Part shown: in pieces, positions 17,293-26,101 of the stretch
How positions within the stretch are numbered: the first letter of the stretch is position 1
Layout of the letters: the number at the start of each line of letters is the position of its first letter
DNA from: Candidatus Cloacimonadota bacterium
Lineage (GTDB): Bacteria; Cloacimonadota; Cloacimonadia; JGIOTU-2
Reading direction: 5' to 3'
DNA length: 64,000 nt
Assembly: GCA_030613025.1 (NCBI GenBank)
Contig: JAUWMT010000010.1
Location: forward strand, 1-64,000
Program-made: the position numbers and the translations under genes
Notes under the pieces: model-generated
Told to the model about the DNA's origin: nothing
Databases searched by the model: none
What the model saw: only the letters and a program-made list of their open reading frames with translations

Positions 17293-18275
17293 TTAATTTT
17301 GGAATTCTAGGTTATGGTTATATGGGAGAGATAAGAAAAAGGTATATTGATTTTGACATTAACAGTACTACAAAAGCAATTTTTCACACTGAAAAACTTG
17401 ATGGTGATTTTAAGTTTTATAACAAATGGCAAGACGTAATAAAGGATAAATCAATTGATGCAATTTTTATATGCCTTCCAAATTATTTAATAAAAGATAC
17501 AGTAATTATGGGCTTGGAACATGGCAAGCACATTTTTGCTGAAAAACCACCGGGTATTTCTGTTGAAGAAGTTAAAGAAATGATGGTAGTAGAAAAAAAG
17601 ACTGGAAAATTATTAAAATTTGGTTTTAATCACAGATATCATCCTGCTATTATAAAAGCTAAAGAATTAGTTGATTCAAATGAATTTGGAGATATATTGT
17701 GGATGAGGGGAAGGTACGGAAAAAATGTTTCACCTGATTTTGATAATAATTGGCGTTCAAAAAAGAAATATGCTGGTGGCGGAATCCTTATGGATCAGGG
17801 AATCCATATGTTAGATTTATTACTCTACTTTGGAAATGATTTTGACGAAGTTAAGGCATTTACATCAAATCTTTATTGGAAAGGTGATGTTGAAGATAAT
17901 GTTTTTGCAATATTACGAAATAGTAAAGGACTAGTAGCTTCAATACATTCCACTATGACTCAATGGAGATATCTATTTTCTTTAGAAATTTTTCTTGAAA
18001 AAGGATATATTACAATAAATGGATTATTATCAAAAACAGGACGGTATGGCCAGGAAAAACTTGATTGGGCAATAAATCGGGCTCCTACTCCGATGGCTTC
18101 ACATTCTGAAGTAAAATCATTAACATTTAATACAGATCTATCATGGAAACAAGAGCAAGACGAATTTACATCTGCAATCTTAAATAATACGGAAATAAAG
18201 ATAGGAAATACTACCGATGCATTGAAATTAATGACTTTGATAGAAAAGATATATAAAAACGCAAATAATCAATAA
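17289..18275 (+). CDS. Gfo/Idh/MocA-family oxidoreductase
   Basis: This NAD(P)-dependent sugar or cyclitol oxidoreductase has 328 residues. The N-terminal Rossmann motif is GILGYGYMGEIRKRY. The EKPPG motif near residue 85 and the C-terminal substrate domain with GGGILMDQGIHMLDLLLYFG near residue 160 are as in inositol dehydrogenase-type enzymes. The family oxidises or reduces a ring hydroxyl. It sits upstream of the SIS and transaldolase genes and could act on the product of the sugar phosphate cyclase at 21076. Confidence 0.82.
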   Translation: MINFGILGYGYMGEIRKRYIDFDINSTTKAIFHTEKLDGDFKFYNKWQDVIKDKSIDAIFICLPNYLIKDTVIMGLEHGKHIFAEKPPGISVEEVKEMMVVEKKTGKLLKFGFNHRYHPAIIKAKELVDSNEFGDILWMRGRYGKNVSPDFDNNWRSKKKYAGGGILMDQGIHMLDLLLYFGNDFDEVKAFTSNLYWKGDVEDNVFAILRNSKGLVASIHSTMTQWRYLFSLEIFLEKGYITINGLLSKTGRYGQEKLDWAINRAPTPMASHSEVKSLTFNTDLSWKQEQDEFTSAILNNTEIKIGNTTDALKLMTLIEKIYKNANNQ

Positions 18276-18289
18276 AAAAGGAAAAAACA

Positions 18290-18892
18290 ATGGAATTTAT
18301 TAAACAATATCTTGATGGTGTTCAAGAAATAACAAAAAACTTGGATCATGATTCGATCAAAAACATAGTCGAACTTATTGCTTCCGCTAAGGAAAAAGGC
18401 GGAAGATTATTTATACTTGGTGTTGGCGGGGGTGCCGGACACGCTAGTCATGCTGTTAATGATTTTCGTAAAATTGTACAGATTGAAACGTATGCCCCAA
18501 CCGATAATGTATCTGAATTAACTGCGCGAATAAATGATGAAGGTTGGAATTCATGTTATGCCGAATGGTTAAAAATATCAAAGATAAATTCCAACGATTG
18601 TATTTTGGTGTTTTCAGTTGGAGGAGGTAATCTTGAGCATGGTTTAAGTTTAAATATTGTCGAAGCCCTTCATTTGGCTAAATCTGTAGGTGCATCTATT
18701 TCTGGCATTGTTGGTAGAGATGGCGGAGAAACAGCAAAACTTGCAAATGCCTGTGTAATTGTTCCTGATGTTGATCATGAACTTACAACGGTACTTACTG
18801 AATCATTTCAAGCTGTGATATGGCATTTAATTGTATCACATCCACTGTTATATTCAGCATCAATGAAATGGGAATCAGTAATTAAAAAATAG
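18290..18892 (+). CDS. SIS-domain phosphosugar isomerase, GmhA-like
   Basis: The protein has 200 residues with one SIS domain. The phosphate loop GVGGGAGHASHAVNDF near residue 44, the segment APTDNVSELTARINDEGW, and the second loop FSVGGGNLEHGLS near residue 110 parallel GmhA (sedoheptulose-7-phosphate isomerase), which has TDN and an 'ND.G' segment at the same places. GmhA catalyses sedoheptulose-7-P to glycero-manno-heptose-7-P. Here the transaldolase follows 8 bases later, which fits use of a C7 ketose phosphate. The exact substrate is inferred. Confidence 0.75.
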   Translation: MEFIKQYLDGVQEITKNLDHDSIKNIVELIASAKEKGGRLFILGVGGGAGHASHAVNDFRKIVQIETYAPTDNVSELTARINDEGWNSCYAEWLKISKINSNDCILVFSVGGGNLEHGLSLNIVEALHLAKSVGASISGIVGRDGGETAKLANACVIVPDVDHELTTVLTESFQAVIWHLIVSHPLLYSASMKWESVIKK

Positions 18893-18900
18893 GAGGAATC

Positions 18901-19587
18901 ATGTCAATATTTATAGACTCATCAAGATTAGAAGAAATCAAAAAATATCACAAAATGGGCATAATAAGGGGGGTTACCACTAACCCTACTATTATGGTTA
19001 AAGATGGCGTTACCGGAGGATTGCTAGGAATAAAAGAACAATCCATAAAGATTGCTAAATTAATAGATCCACTTCCTTTGTCCGTAGAGGTGTTATCCAA
19101 CAATAGGGATGAAATGATTGATCAAGCTGTCGAATTTGCTAAATGGGCTCCAAATATTAATGTAAAAATTACAATTCATGGACCAAATGGTGAATTAGAC
19201 AATCTTGAAGTAATTAACATTTTGGAAACACAACATGATGTAAGGATTAATGTAACTGCAATGATGTCAGCACAGCAATGTTATTTAGCAGCTTGTGCCG
19301 GAGCTTCATATGTCTCGATTTTTTGTGGTCGGGTTAACAATATGGGTTATAATTCAATAGAAGAAATAACGAAAACCCGAAAATTATTAGATTTATTTAA
19401 CCTAAAAAGTAAAATCATAGCAGCCTCTACTCGTGAAGTCCTTAATGTGTCTGAATGGCTATTAGCGGGAGCACATATTGTTACAGTTACACCAAAACTA
19501 ATTGAAGGAATGATTATTCATCCTTATACAAAAGAAACAGTTCAAATGTTTTTAAATGATGCTAAAAAATTGTCCAAACTACTTTAA
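18901..19587 (+). CDS. Transaldolase family protein
   Basis: This 228-residue TIM-barrel aldolase is of the short transaldolase/fructose-6-phosphate aldolase type. Landmarks are FIDSSRLEEIKKY, GVTTNPTIMVKDG near residue 24, and LSVEVL. The Schiff-base Lys lies in NINVKIT near residue 85, with RINVTAMMSAQQCYLAACAGASYVSIFCGRVNN near residue 118 and a C-terminal phosphate-binding segment. The AGGAGG box 4 bases before the ATG is the best ribosome site in the locus. Such an enzyme can build sedoheptulose-7-phosphate, the substrate fitting its neighbours (GmhA-like, sedoheptulokinase-like, sugar phosphate cyclase). Confidence 0.87.
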   Translation: MSIFIDSSRLEEIKKYHKMGIIRGVTTNPTIMVKDGVTGGLLGIKEQSIKIAKLIDPLPLSVEVLSNNRDEMIDQAVEFAKWAPNINVKITIHGPNGELDNLEVINILETQHDVRINVTAMMSAQQCYLAACAGASYVSIFCGRVNNMGYNSIEEITKTRKLLDLFNLKSKIIAASTREVLNVSEWLLAGAHIVTVTPKLIEGMIIHPYTKETVQMFLNDAKKLSKLL

Positions 19588-19642
19588 ATTAAGTAAAAGA
19601 GTTTTATAAGGTAGTTTTTATCTACATATTAACTGTTTTTTT

Positions 19643-20317
19643 ATGAATCAAATCTTGAAATTGATTATTACTGATTTTGACGGAGTAATATTGGAATCAG
19701 AATCTGCGAAAGATAATGCGTTTCGTAAGTGTTTTTCAATATTTCCTGAACGTGTTGAAGAATTTATGGTTTACCATCGCACTAATCCTACAACAGACAG
19801 GTATAAGAAATTCGAATACTTTTATGAAAATATTTTAAAATCAGATTATACTATTGATGTTAAGAAATGGATTTCAAAGCGATTTAACGATATTGTTTTC
19901 GAAATGGTAGTTATATCAGCTTTTGTGCCTGGTGCTATAAATTTTTTAAAGACTTACTCTAAATTTGTTCCCATATGGGTTGTGACCGGGACCCCCAAAA
20001 AAGAATTACAGAGGGTTTTAAGAGCTCTAAATCTTGAGCAATATTTTCAAAAGATTTTTAGCACACCACCTCATAAATCGCTTATCCTTGGAAATATCCT
20101 GAAAGAAACAGGTCTGGAACCAGAGAACACAATTTATATCGGGGATATGATAAATGACTTACATGCTGCGAAAGAAAATAATATAAATTTTATTGGAAGA
20201 CGAAATAGGGAAGTCTTTGAAGGACTACAGTGTTGCGAAATTGATGATCTTCGAACCGTCAATAAGTATTTAAAAATTCATAATAGAAATATAGTAATAT
20301 TCAGTAATACAGAATAA
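19643..20317 (+). CDS. HAD-superfamily phosphatase
   Basis: This 224-residue HAD hydrolase is of the phosphoglycolate phosphatase/beta-phosphoglucomutase group. Motif I is ITDFDGVILES with the nucleophilic Asp, motif II lies around VVTGTPKKEL, and motif IV is YIGDMINDLHAAKENNINFIG. It should remove phosphate from a sugar or cyclitol phosphate in the cytosol. Its place between the transaldolase and the SDR suggests a step of the same pathway. Confidence 0.82.
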   Translation: MNQILKLIITDFDGVILESESAKDNAFRKCFSIFPERVEEFMVYHRTNPTTDRYKKFEYFYENILKSDYTIDVKKWISKRFNDIVFEMVVISAFVPGAINFLKTYSKFVPIWVVTGTPKKELQRVLRALNLEQYFQKIFSTPPHKSLILGNILKETGLEPENTIYIGDMINDLHAAKENNINFIGRRNREVFEGLQCCEIDDLRTVNKYLKIHNRNIVIFSNTE

Positions 20318-20324
20318 TAATACG

Positions 20325-21083
20325 ATGAAAGAAATTAATTTAACAGGTAAAACTGCGCTCATTACTGGAGGAACCAGAGGGATAGGACATGCGATTGCTC
20401 AAAATTTTGTTGACGCTGGTGCTGATATAATTGTAACAGGTACAAAGAAAGGTGGTAAGGATCTTTTATTTAGATCAATAAAAAATGTAAAGAGTAATCA
20501 AAATATTGAATATTTAGTAGTTGACTTTAATAATACGGACCAAGTTTATTCATTTTTAGATATTTTAAAGTTAAAAGATCGTATTGATATTTGCGTTAAT
20601 AATGCTGGGACAAATAAAATTAGAATGATAAAGGATATTTGTTTTGAAGATATCAAAAATCTACATGATGTTAATCTATACGCTCCATTTTTGATACTCT
20701 CAGTTGCTTTAGAAAAAATGAAAAAAAACAGGTGGGGTAGAGTAGTGAATATTGGTTCTCTATGGAGCAAATTAAGTAGGAAGGGACGATCTATATATTC
20801 ATCAAGTAAATATGCCTTGATGGGATTAACAGTAACTGCTGCGTTAGAGTATGCTTCCTATAATGTGTTAGTTAATATGGTCTCACCAGGTTTTGTTTGG
20901 ACAGATCTTTCTAAACAAACACTGACTAGTGAAGAGAAAGTAGACATTGAGAGTAGAATTCCTGTTGGGAAATTTGCTGTTCCTATGGACATCGCAGACA
21001 CTGTCCTATTTCTATGTAGCGAAATGAATAAGTATATTACAGGACAAAATATAATAATAGATGGAGGGTATATTTGTGAATAA
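20325..21083 (+). CDS. Short-chain dehydrogenase/reductase
   Basis: This classical SDR has 252 residues. Features are TGGTRGIGHAI near residue 14, the NNAGTNK motif near residue 92, the catalytic Ser in NIGSLWSKLS and YSSSK, and the C-terminal IIDGGYICE end. FabG-like, it should oxidise or reduce a hydroxyl using NAD(P). The 3' end contains GGAGGG, which serves as the ribosome site of the next gene. Confidence 0.85.
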   Translation: MKEINLTGKTALITGGTRGIGHAIAQNFVDAGADIIVTGTKKGGKDLLFRSIKNVKSNQNIEYLVVDFNNTDQVYSFLDILKLKDRIDICVNNAGTNKIRMIKDICFEDIKNLHDVNLYAPFLILSVALEKMKKNRWGRVVNIGSLWSKLSRKGRSIYSSSKYALMGLTVTAALEYASYNVLVNMVSPGFVWTDLSKQTLTSEEKVDIESRIPVGKFAVPMDIADTVLFLCSEMNKYITGQNIIIDGGYICE

Positions 21084-22161
21084 TTCAGTGATTTCTGTTA
21101 AATCAATATATCATGATTACAATGTATATTTTGATTCAAATGTTTACAGTATAATTGAAACATTGAGAAAAAAAGTAAAATTCCATGTTATCATTGATTC
21201 AAAAGTTTATAATCTTCATAAAGCTCGTTTATCATGGATTGATTTCGCTTCTACTGTTATCAAAATTGAAGCGACCGAAAGTAATAAAGATATAAAGAGG
21301 GTTCAAAGCATAGCTGAAGAACTATTAAAAAATAATGTTATAAAAAAAGATATCATTTTTGTTATTGGTGGTGGAATCATTCAAGATGTAGGAGCTTTTG
21401 CATCAAATATTTTAAAGCGGGGTATTGAATGGTATTTTATCCCAACAACATTACTAGCTATGTGCGATAGCTGTATTGGTAGTAAAGTTGGAATAAATAT
21501 GTCGGGTTACAAAAACCAATTGGGTGTATTTTGGCCTCCTAAAAATGTTTATATTGACATTGAATATTTAAACACGCTGGATAATATACATATACTTTCT
21601 GGTCTAGGGGAAATAATTAAAGTACACTTAATTGCTGGCAAGAAAGATTTTTACAAGTTAGAAGATAATTACAGAGAAGTCGTTACTGATTTTAAGCTTT
21701 TAAAGTCATTTATTTACAGGAGCCTTGAGATTAAAAAGACAATTATAGAAAAAGATGAATTTGATACTGAATATAGACATATTTTGAACTACGGACATAC
21801 TTTCGGACATGCTATTGAAGCTTATACAAACAATTTTGTTCCACATGGAATAGGTGTATCTATAGGGATGGATATGGCTAACTATATTTCAATGAATAAA
21901 GGATATATTTGTAATAACCTATTTGATCGAATAAGTAATATAATAAGAAAAAATATTCCATATCAGTCTTTAGATTATGGAAACTATAGCAAAATGAAGA
22001 AATTCTTGAAGGGTGATAAAAAATATGATGGATCTATATTGAAGGTAATACTCTGTAAAGGCATAGGTAATATATTTATAGACAAGATGGAAGTGAAAAA
22101 TAGGTTACTGGAATTGATTGATCAATATGCGGTAACATACAATTCTACAAAAAATTTATAG
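21076..22161 (+). CDS. Sugar phosphate cyclase (3-dehydroquinate synthase-like)
   Basis: Members of this superfamily (DHQ synthase, EEVS, DOI synthase) cyclise C7 or C6 sugar phosphates using NAD and a metal. Seen here: GGGIIQDVGAFASNILKRG, PTTLLAMCDSCIGSKVGIN, SGYKNQLGVFWPP, GLGEIIKVHLI, and HILNYGHTFGHAIEA, plus a later VPHGIGVSIGMDM. The metal ligands Glu, His and His are therefore in place. The segments PTTLLA-MCDS-CIGSK and YKNQLG differ from the DHQ synthase consensus (QVDSSVGGKTG, GKN), suggesting another substrate. The GTG at 21076 is preferred over the ATG at 21061 because GGAGGG lies 7 bases before it. Neighbouring sedoheptulose enzymes make an EEVS-like role plausible. Confidence 0.8.
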   Translation: MNNSVISVKSIYHDYNVYFDSNVYSIIETLRKKVKFHVIIDSKVYNLHKARLSWIDFASTVIKIEATESNKDIKRVQSIAEELLKNNVIKKDIIFVIGGGIIQDVGAFASNILKRGIEWYFIPTTLLAMCDSCIGSKVGINMSGYKNQLGVFWPPKNVYIDIEYLNTLDNIHILSGLGEIIKVHLIAGKKDFYKLEDNYREVVTDFKLLKSFIYRSLEIKKTIIEKDEFDTEYRHILNYGHTFGHAIEAYTNNFVPHGIGVSIGMDMANYISMNKGYICNNLFDRISNIIRKNIPYQSLDYGNYSKMKKFLKGDKKYDGSILKVILCKGIGNIFIDKMEVKNRLLELIDQYAVTYNSTKNL

Positions 22162-22183
22162 ATATTTAAAAACAATTAGAATT

Positions 22184-23539
22184 ATGTATCTTGGCATTGA
22201 TATTGGCGCATCTTTCTGCAAAGCTGTGGTAATAGATAAAAATATTAACGTGTTGCAAACTGCCAGAAAGAGGATGCCAAATCCTATCGAAACAGAAAGT
22301 TTTAAATTAGTTGAATATGATATTAATAAGATAATCAATTTAGTCTTTGATTTAATTAAATCAATTAATAACAAATTTACTAAGACAATTGATGGGATTG
22401 GAATAGCTGGTCAAATGCATGGGGTCTTGCTTGTGGACCAATCAAACAAACCGATTACAAATTTTGTAAGTTGGCAAGATCAAAGAACAAATGAATTATT
22501 ACCTAAAAGCCAAACAACATATTTGAATTACTTAAAGGATAATCTGCAGAAATATAGACCAGTAACAGGTACCGACCTTAGATCAGGAATGATGGGTCCT
22601 TTACTTTTTTGGTTTTTAAAAAAAGGATATTTAAATAGTAATGCGAAAGTAAAGGTAACTTTCCTCTCTGACTTTATTGTTTCAGTATTAACTGAAAATG
22701 AACCTTTATGTGATTCAACAAATGCATCAGGATCTGGTATATATAATATTAAGGATAGAGAATGGTTAAATGAATATTTTGAAATAACGGGTATAGATTA
22801 CAATATTTTGCCCAATGTAGTGGAGACAAAGTCATTAGCTGGGAAATTAACTTCTAGTCTATCGAAGGAATTAAATCTAAAACAAGGCTTGCCAGTATAT
22901 GTTTCAATTGGCGATTATCAGGCAGCATTACTATCTTCGAATTTAGGTGATAAGCACATATCAATAAATGTCGGTACGGGTGCACAAGTAAGTTTATTGA
23001 TCAAGCATTATGTTAATACTGAGAATTATGAAATTAGACCATATATTAATAATACATTTTTAAAATGTGTTAGCGGACTACCAGGGGGTCGTTTATTAGG
23101 TGTATTTGAAATATTTATAAAAAATATACTTCGTGAATTCTCTTTTTCTGTTAGGAAGTTAGATATTTTATCTGAATTAGATAACATTTGTTTAAAAACC
23201 ATTAGTGATACTGATATTGTCTGTAACCCTAATTCTTTTAATGACAAAATTGATTCTTATTCTAGTTTTTTAAATATCACAAAATCAAATTTCAATATTA
23301 ATGAGTTATATTTTTCATTAATAAAAGGATGCGTTCAAAAATATTTTGATTCATTTAATAAGATAAAAAAGCAAACAACTAATTGTATAGATTATAAAAT
23401 TTTATTAACTGGTGGTGTAATAAAAAAAAGTCAATTAATGAAAAACCTAATAATAGATAAATTTCATTTTGATGTTTTGTTTTCAGAATATGAAGAAGAG
23501 GCTGCTGTAGGCGCAGCGTTGATTGCTATACAAGACTAA
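22184..23539 (+). CDS. FGGY-family carbohydrate kinase, sedoheptulokinase-like
   Basis: This 451-residue FGGY kinase has the N-terminal phosphate loop GIDIGASFCKAVVID. Near residue 70 it has GIGIAGQMHGVLL followed by FVSWQDQRT, the signature seen in sedoheptulokinase (SHPK/CARKL, 'SGQMHGV...VTWQDGR'). The hinge SIGDYQAALLSSNLGDKHISINVGTGAQ is also SHPK-like. It phosphorylates a ketose; by family resemblance and context the likely product is sedoheptulose-7-phosphate. Xylulose or ribulose kinase remain alternatives. Confidence 0.75.
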   Translation: MYLGIDIGASFCKAVVIDKNINVLQTARKRMPNPIETESFKLVEYDINKIINLVFDLIKSINNKFTKTIDGIGIAGQMHGVLLVDQSNKPITNFVSWQDQRTNELLPKSQTTYLNYLKDNLQKYRPVTGTDLRSGMMGPLLFWFLKKGYLNSNAKVKVTFLSDFIVSVLTENEPLCDSTNASGSGIYNIKDREWLNEYFEITGIDYNILPNVVETKSLAGKLTSSLSKELNLKQGLPVYVSIGDYQAALLSSNLGDKHISINVGTGAQVSLLIKHYVNTENYEIRPYINNTFLKCVSGLPGGRLLGVFEIFIKNILREFSFSVRKLDILSELDNICLKTISDTDIVCNPNSFNDKIDSYSSFLNITKSNFNINELYFSLIKGCVQKYFDSFNKIKKQTTNCIDYKILLTGGVIKKSQLMKNLIIDKFHFDVLFSEYEEEAAVGAALIAIQD

Positions 23540-23632
23540 TTTATGATTGAAAACTATAGATTTAGATGTTGAATTTGAGTTTAGTTTAGAAGAAACATTA
23601 TTAAGTAAAAGACAAAAAAGGAGATATTAAAT

Positions 23633-24565
23633 ATGAAAAAAGTATTAGTATTAAGTTCTCAATTTCTCATAGATTTATATAAATACCAGAATATATTTAT
23701 AGAAAGAGATATCGAAGTAATAAGTATGAGCCGAAAACCAAAAATTACATATGAAGAGTTATACAATGTTGTGGATCAGTATGATGGAATTGTTGTTGGA
23801 GGAACTGATAATTTTAATGAAAAAATGATTAAGAAGGCATCATCCCGTGTTAAAGTTTTAGCCAAGTGGGGAGTCGGCATAAACAATATTGATATGGAAG
23901 CATCTCGAAAATATGGTATTAAGGTTGGTTATTCACCAGGATATCTTGCAGAACCTGTTGCCAACATGGTGATTGCCTATATCATTATGCTCGCAAGACA
24001 ATTGCATACCCAAAACAACGAGATGCACAAAGGTAGATGGACTAAGAAAGTAGGGTTGTCACCTCGGGGACGCACACTTGGGGTAATCGGTCTTGGTGCT
24101 ATTGGGAAAAAAGTTATTGAAAAGGCCACGTTATTAGGCATGAAATTTTTAATAAATGATATTAAGAAAATTGATAATGAATTTCTAAATAGATTCGATT
24201 CTGAATTTGTAAATATAAACGAGCTTTTTAAACGCAGTGATTTTGTATCGTTATGCTGTAGCCAAAATGAAGAAAATTATCATTTGTTGAATGAATCAAC
24301 CTTTGCATTAATGAAAGATGGAGTTTTTATCATTAATACGGCAAGGGGAACATTGATTGATGAAAATGCGCTCGTGCAAGCATTAGAATCAGGTAAAGTT
24401 TCTGGTGCAGCTCTCGATGTTTTCGAGAAAGAACCAATTAATCCATATAATCCTCTTATAAAATTTGATAATCTAATATTAAGTCCCCACAATGGTAATA
24501 GTGAGGATGTAGCAATTTTAAATGTTACTAAAAATACAGTAGATATATTGCTAAGAAACTTGTGA
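23633..24565 (+). CDS. D-2-hydroxyacid dehydrogenase (phosphoglycerate dehydrogenase-like)
   Basis: This is a full-length 310-residue NAD-dependent enzyme. It shows VKVLAKWGVGINNIDMEASRKYGIKVGYSPG, the NAD motif GVIGLGAIGKKVIEKA near residue 145, INTARGTLIDENALVQALESGKVSGAALDVFEKEP near residue 230, and the catalytic His in LSPHNG. AAGGAGA before the ATG supports the start. Related broken copies lie at 15949 and 17212, so this is the surviving member of three. Confidence 0.87.
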   Translation: MKKVLVLSSQFLIDLYKYQNIFIERDIEVISMSRKPKITYEELYNVVDQYDGIVVGGTDNFNEKMIKKASSRVKVLAKWGVGINNIDMEASRKYGIKVGYSPGYLAEPVANMVIAYIIMLARQLHTQNNEMHKGRWTKKVGLSPRGRTLGVIGLGAIGKKVIEKATLLGMKFLINDIKKIDNEFLNRFDSEFVNINELFKRSDFVSLCCSQNEENYHLLNESTFALMKDGVFIINTARGTLIDENALVQALESGKVSGAALDVFEKEPINPYNPLIKFDNLILSPHNGNSEDVAILNVTKNTVDILLRNL

Positions 24566-24632
24566 TATAAAATTTTTTTTATTACATGTATTAGATTTTG
24601 ACACACCATCATATGGTAATCGAGATAAGTTT

Positions 24633-25268
24633 TTGATTGAGCAGATTTCTGAGATAAAGCAAGGAAAGTCTGCCAATTCATCAAAATGGACATTCACATC
24701 AAATCATCTTGGAACCCATGTAGATGTACCTAAGCACTTTTTTGACAATGGCAAAACAATTACGGATTATAACCCGCAAGATTGGATATTTAATCAAGTT
24801 CAAGTATTAGATATACCTGTCCATTTTGCTCGATTAATAGAAATAAAAGAAATTGAATCTAAGATTCAAAAAGGTATTGATTTACTTTTGCTTCGCACAG
24901 GATATGAGAAGTTTAGGAAAACAGAAAAATATTGGAATGATAATCCTGGAATAGCACCAGAATTATGTCAATGGCTGAAAAAAGAACATTCGAATATTAG
25001 AGCAATCGGGTTTGATTTTATTTCCTTATCTTCTTGGAAATTTCGAACCGAGGGAAAAGAAGCTCATAAGATATTGTTAGGTAATGAGGATGTAAAGCCC
25101 ATTTTAATAATTGAAGATATGTCTTTTGTCAAATTAAGAAATGATACAATTATTGAACAAGTATTAATAGCCCCAATACTGATAATTAGTAGTAATGGTG
25201 CGCCTGTTACTGTTTTCGCTAATATTAGGTTTAGTAAAACCAAGGTAAAGACAAATGAAAAATATTAG
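24633..25268 (+). CDS. Cyclase-family metal-dependent hydrolase (kynurenine formamidase-like)
   Basis: The family motif HLGTHVDVPKHF (HxGTHxDxPxH, metal ligands) is at residues 25-36, and FDFISLSSW follows in the C-terminal half. KynB-type enzymes hydrolyse formyl amides, lactones or lactams. The first ordinary in-frame start is a TTG at 24633, but family-like sequence (LDFDTPSYGNRD) is encoded upstream from about 24591 without any ATG, GTG or TTG. An 8-T run lies at 24573-24580. The true start may be an unusual codon, or a one-base indel has moved it out of frame. The 3' end overlaps the next gene by 14 bases. Confidence 0.75.
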   Translation: MIEQISEIKQGKSANSSKWTFTSNHLGTHVDVPKHFFDNGKTITDYNPQDWIFNQVQVLDIPVHFARLIEIKEIESKIQKGIDLLLLRTGYEKFRKTEKYWNDNPGIAPELCQWLKKEHSNIRAIGFDFISLSSWKFRTEGKEAHKILLGNEDVKPILIIEDMSFVKLRNDTIIEQVLIAPILIISSNGAPVTVFANIRFSKTKVKTNEKY

Positions 25269-26064
25269 GTTAAAAGATTACTCAATTATTAGAATACTAA
25301 AGGGTATAAAAAGAAGAATATTTGACATACCTGATATTATTTCCTGGTATTTGCCTACAAAAATTTCGAAAAAGAATAAGGATAAGTTACGCAAATTGCA
25401 TAATAAACATAAAGGAGAAAGATGTTTTATTATTGCAAATGGACCTAGTTTGAAAAAAACTAATCTTTCTCTCCTGAAAGATGAATATACAATTGGTATG
25501 AACCGGATTTATCTTCTTAAAGAGAAAATGGGATTTCTACCGACATATCTTGCTGTTGCAGATATTGAAATTCAATTAAATCAATTTCATGATGAATACG
25601 ATAGCATCGATATTCCAAAGTTTTTTCCTTGGAAATTAAGAAGAAAGTTTAGGAATTCGGAGAATGTTTTTTTTTTTATAATGAAATATAAAACGGATTT
25701 TTCTCCGGTTTTTACAAAATTTATTGGCGCTGGCAAAAGTGTTACTGTTGTATGTTTTCAACTTGCCTATTATTTGGGTTTCTCCGAAGTAATACTTATA
25801 GGGAAAGATCATTCTTATACTCATGAACAAAAGGGTGTACCTGGTACTCGAATTAGAAGTTCAGGTAAAGAAAGTAATCATTTTATTTCTGGATATTATA
25901 AAAAAGGTATGAAATGGACGATTCCTAATTATCTTGAAGAAGAAATTGCCTACAGACATGCAAAGAAAGCTTATGAAAAATATGGAAGAAAGATATTTGA
26001 TGCAACTATCGATGGCAAATTAAATGTATTTGAAAAAGTAAATTATTATGAATTGTTTAAATGA
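25255..26064 (+). CDS. DUF115 / MptE-like protein
   Basis: A 269-residue protein. After a basic N-terminus, residues 50-70 read GERCFIIANGPSLKKTNLSLL, the 'GPSL' nucleotide-binding signature of the DUF115/MptE-like (6-hydroxymethylpterin diphosphokinase-like) fold. That fold is also found in glycan-modifying proteins such as Maf and in GT42-like sialyltransferases. IGAGKSVTVVCFQLAYYLGFSEVILIGKDHSY near residue 160 is the second conserved block. In polysaccharide loci such proteins probably transfer an activated sugar or phosphate. Given the cytidylyltransferase upstream, use of a CMP-sugar donor is possible but unproven. Confidence 0.7.
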   Translation: MKNIRLKDYSIIRILKGIKRRIFDIPDIISWYLPTKISKKNKDKLRKLHNKHKGERCFIIANGPSLKKTNLSLLKDEYTIGMNRIYLLKEKMGFLPTYLAVADIEIQLNQFHDEYDSIDIPKFFPWKLRRKFRNSENVFFFIMKYKTDFSPVFTKFIGAGKSVTVVCFQLAYYLGFSEVILIGKDHSYTHEQKGVPGTRIRSSGKESNHFISGYYKKGMKWTIPNYLEEEIAYRHAKKAYEKYGRKIFDATIDGKLNVFEKVNYYELFK

Positions 26065-26101
26065 AAGAATTTGATCATGAAAACATTAAACAATATCTAT
26101 T

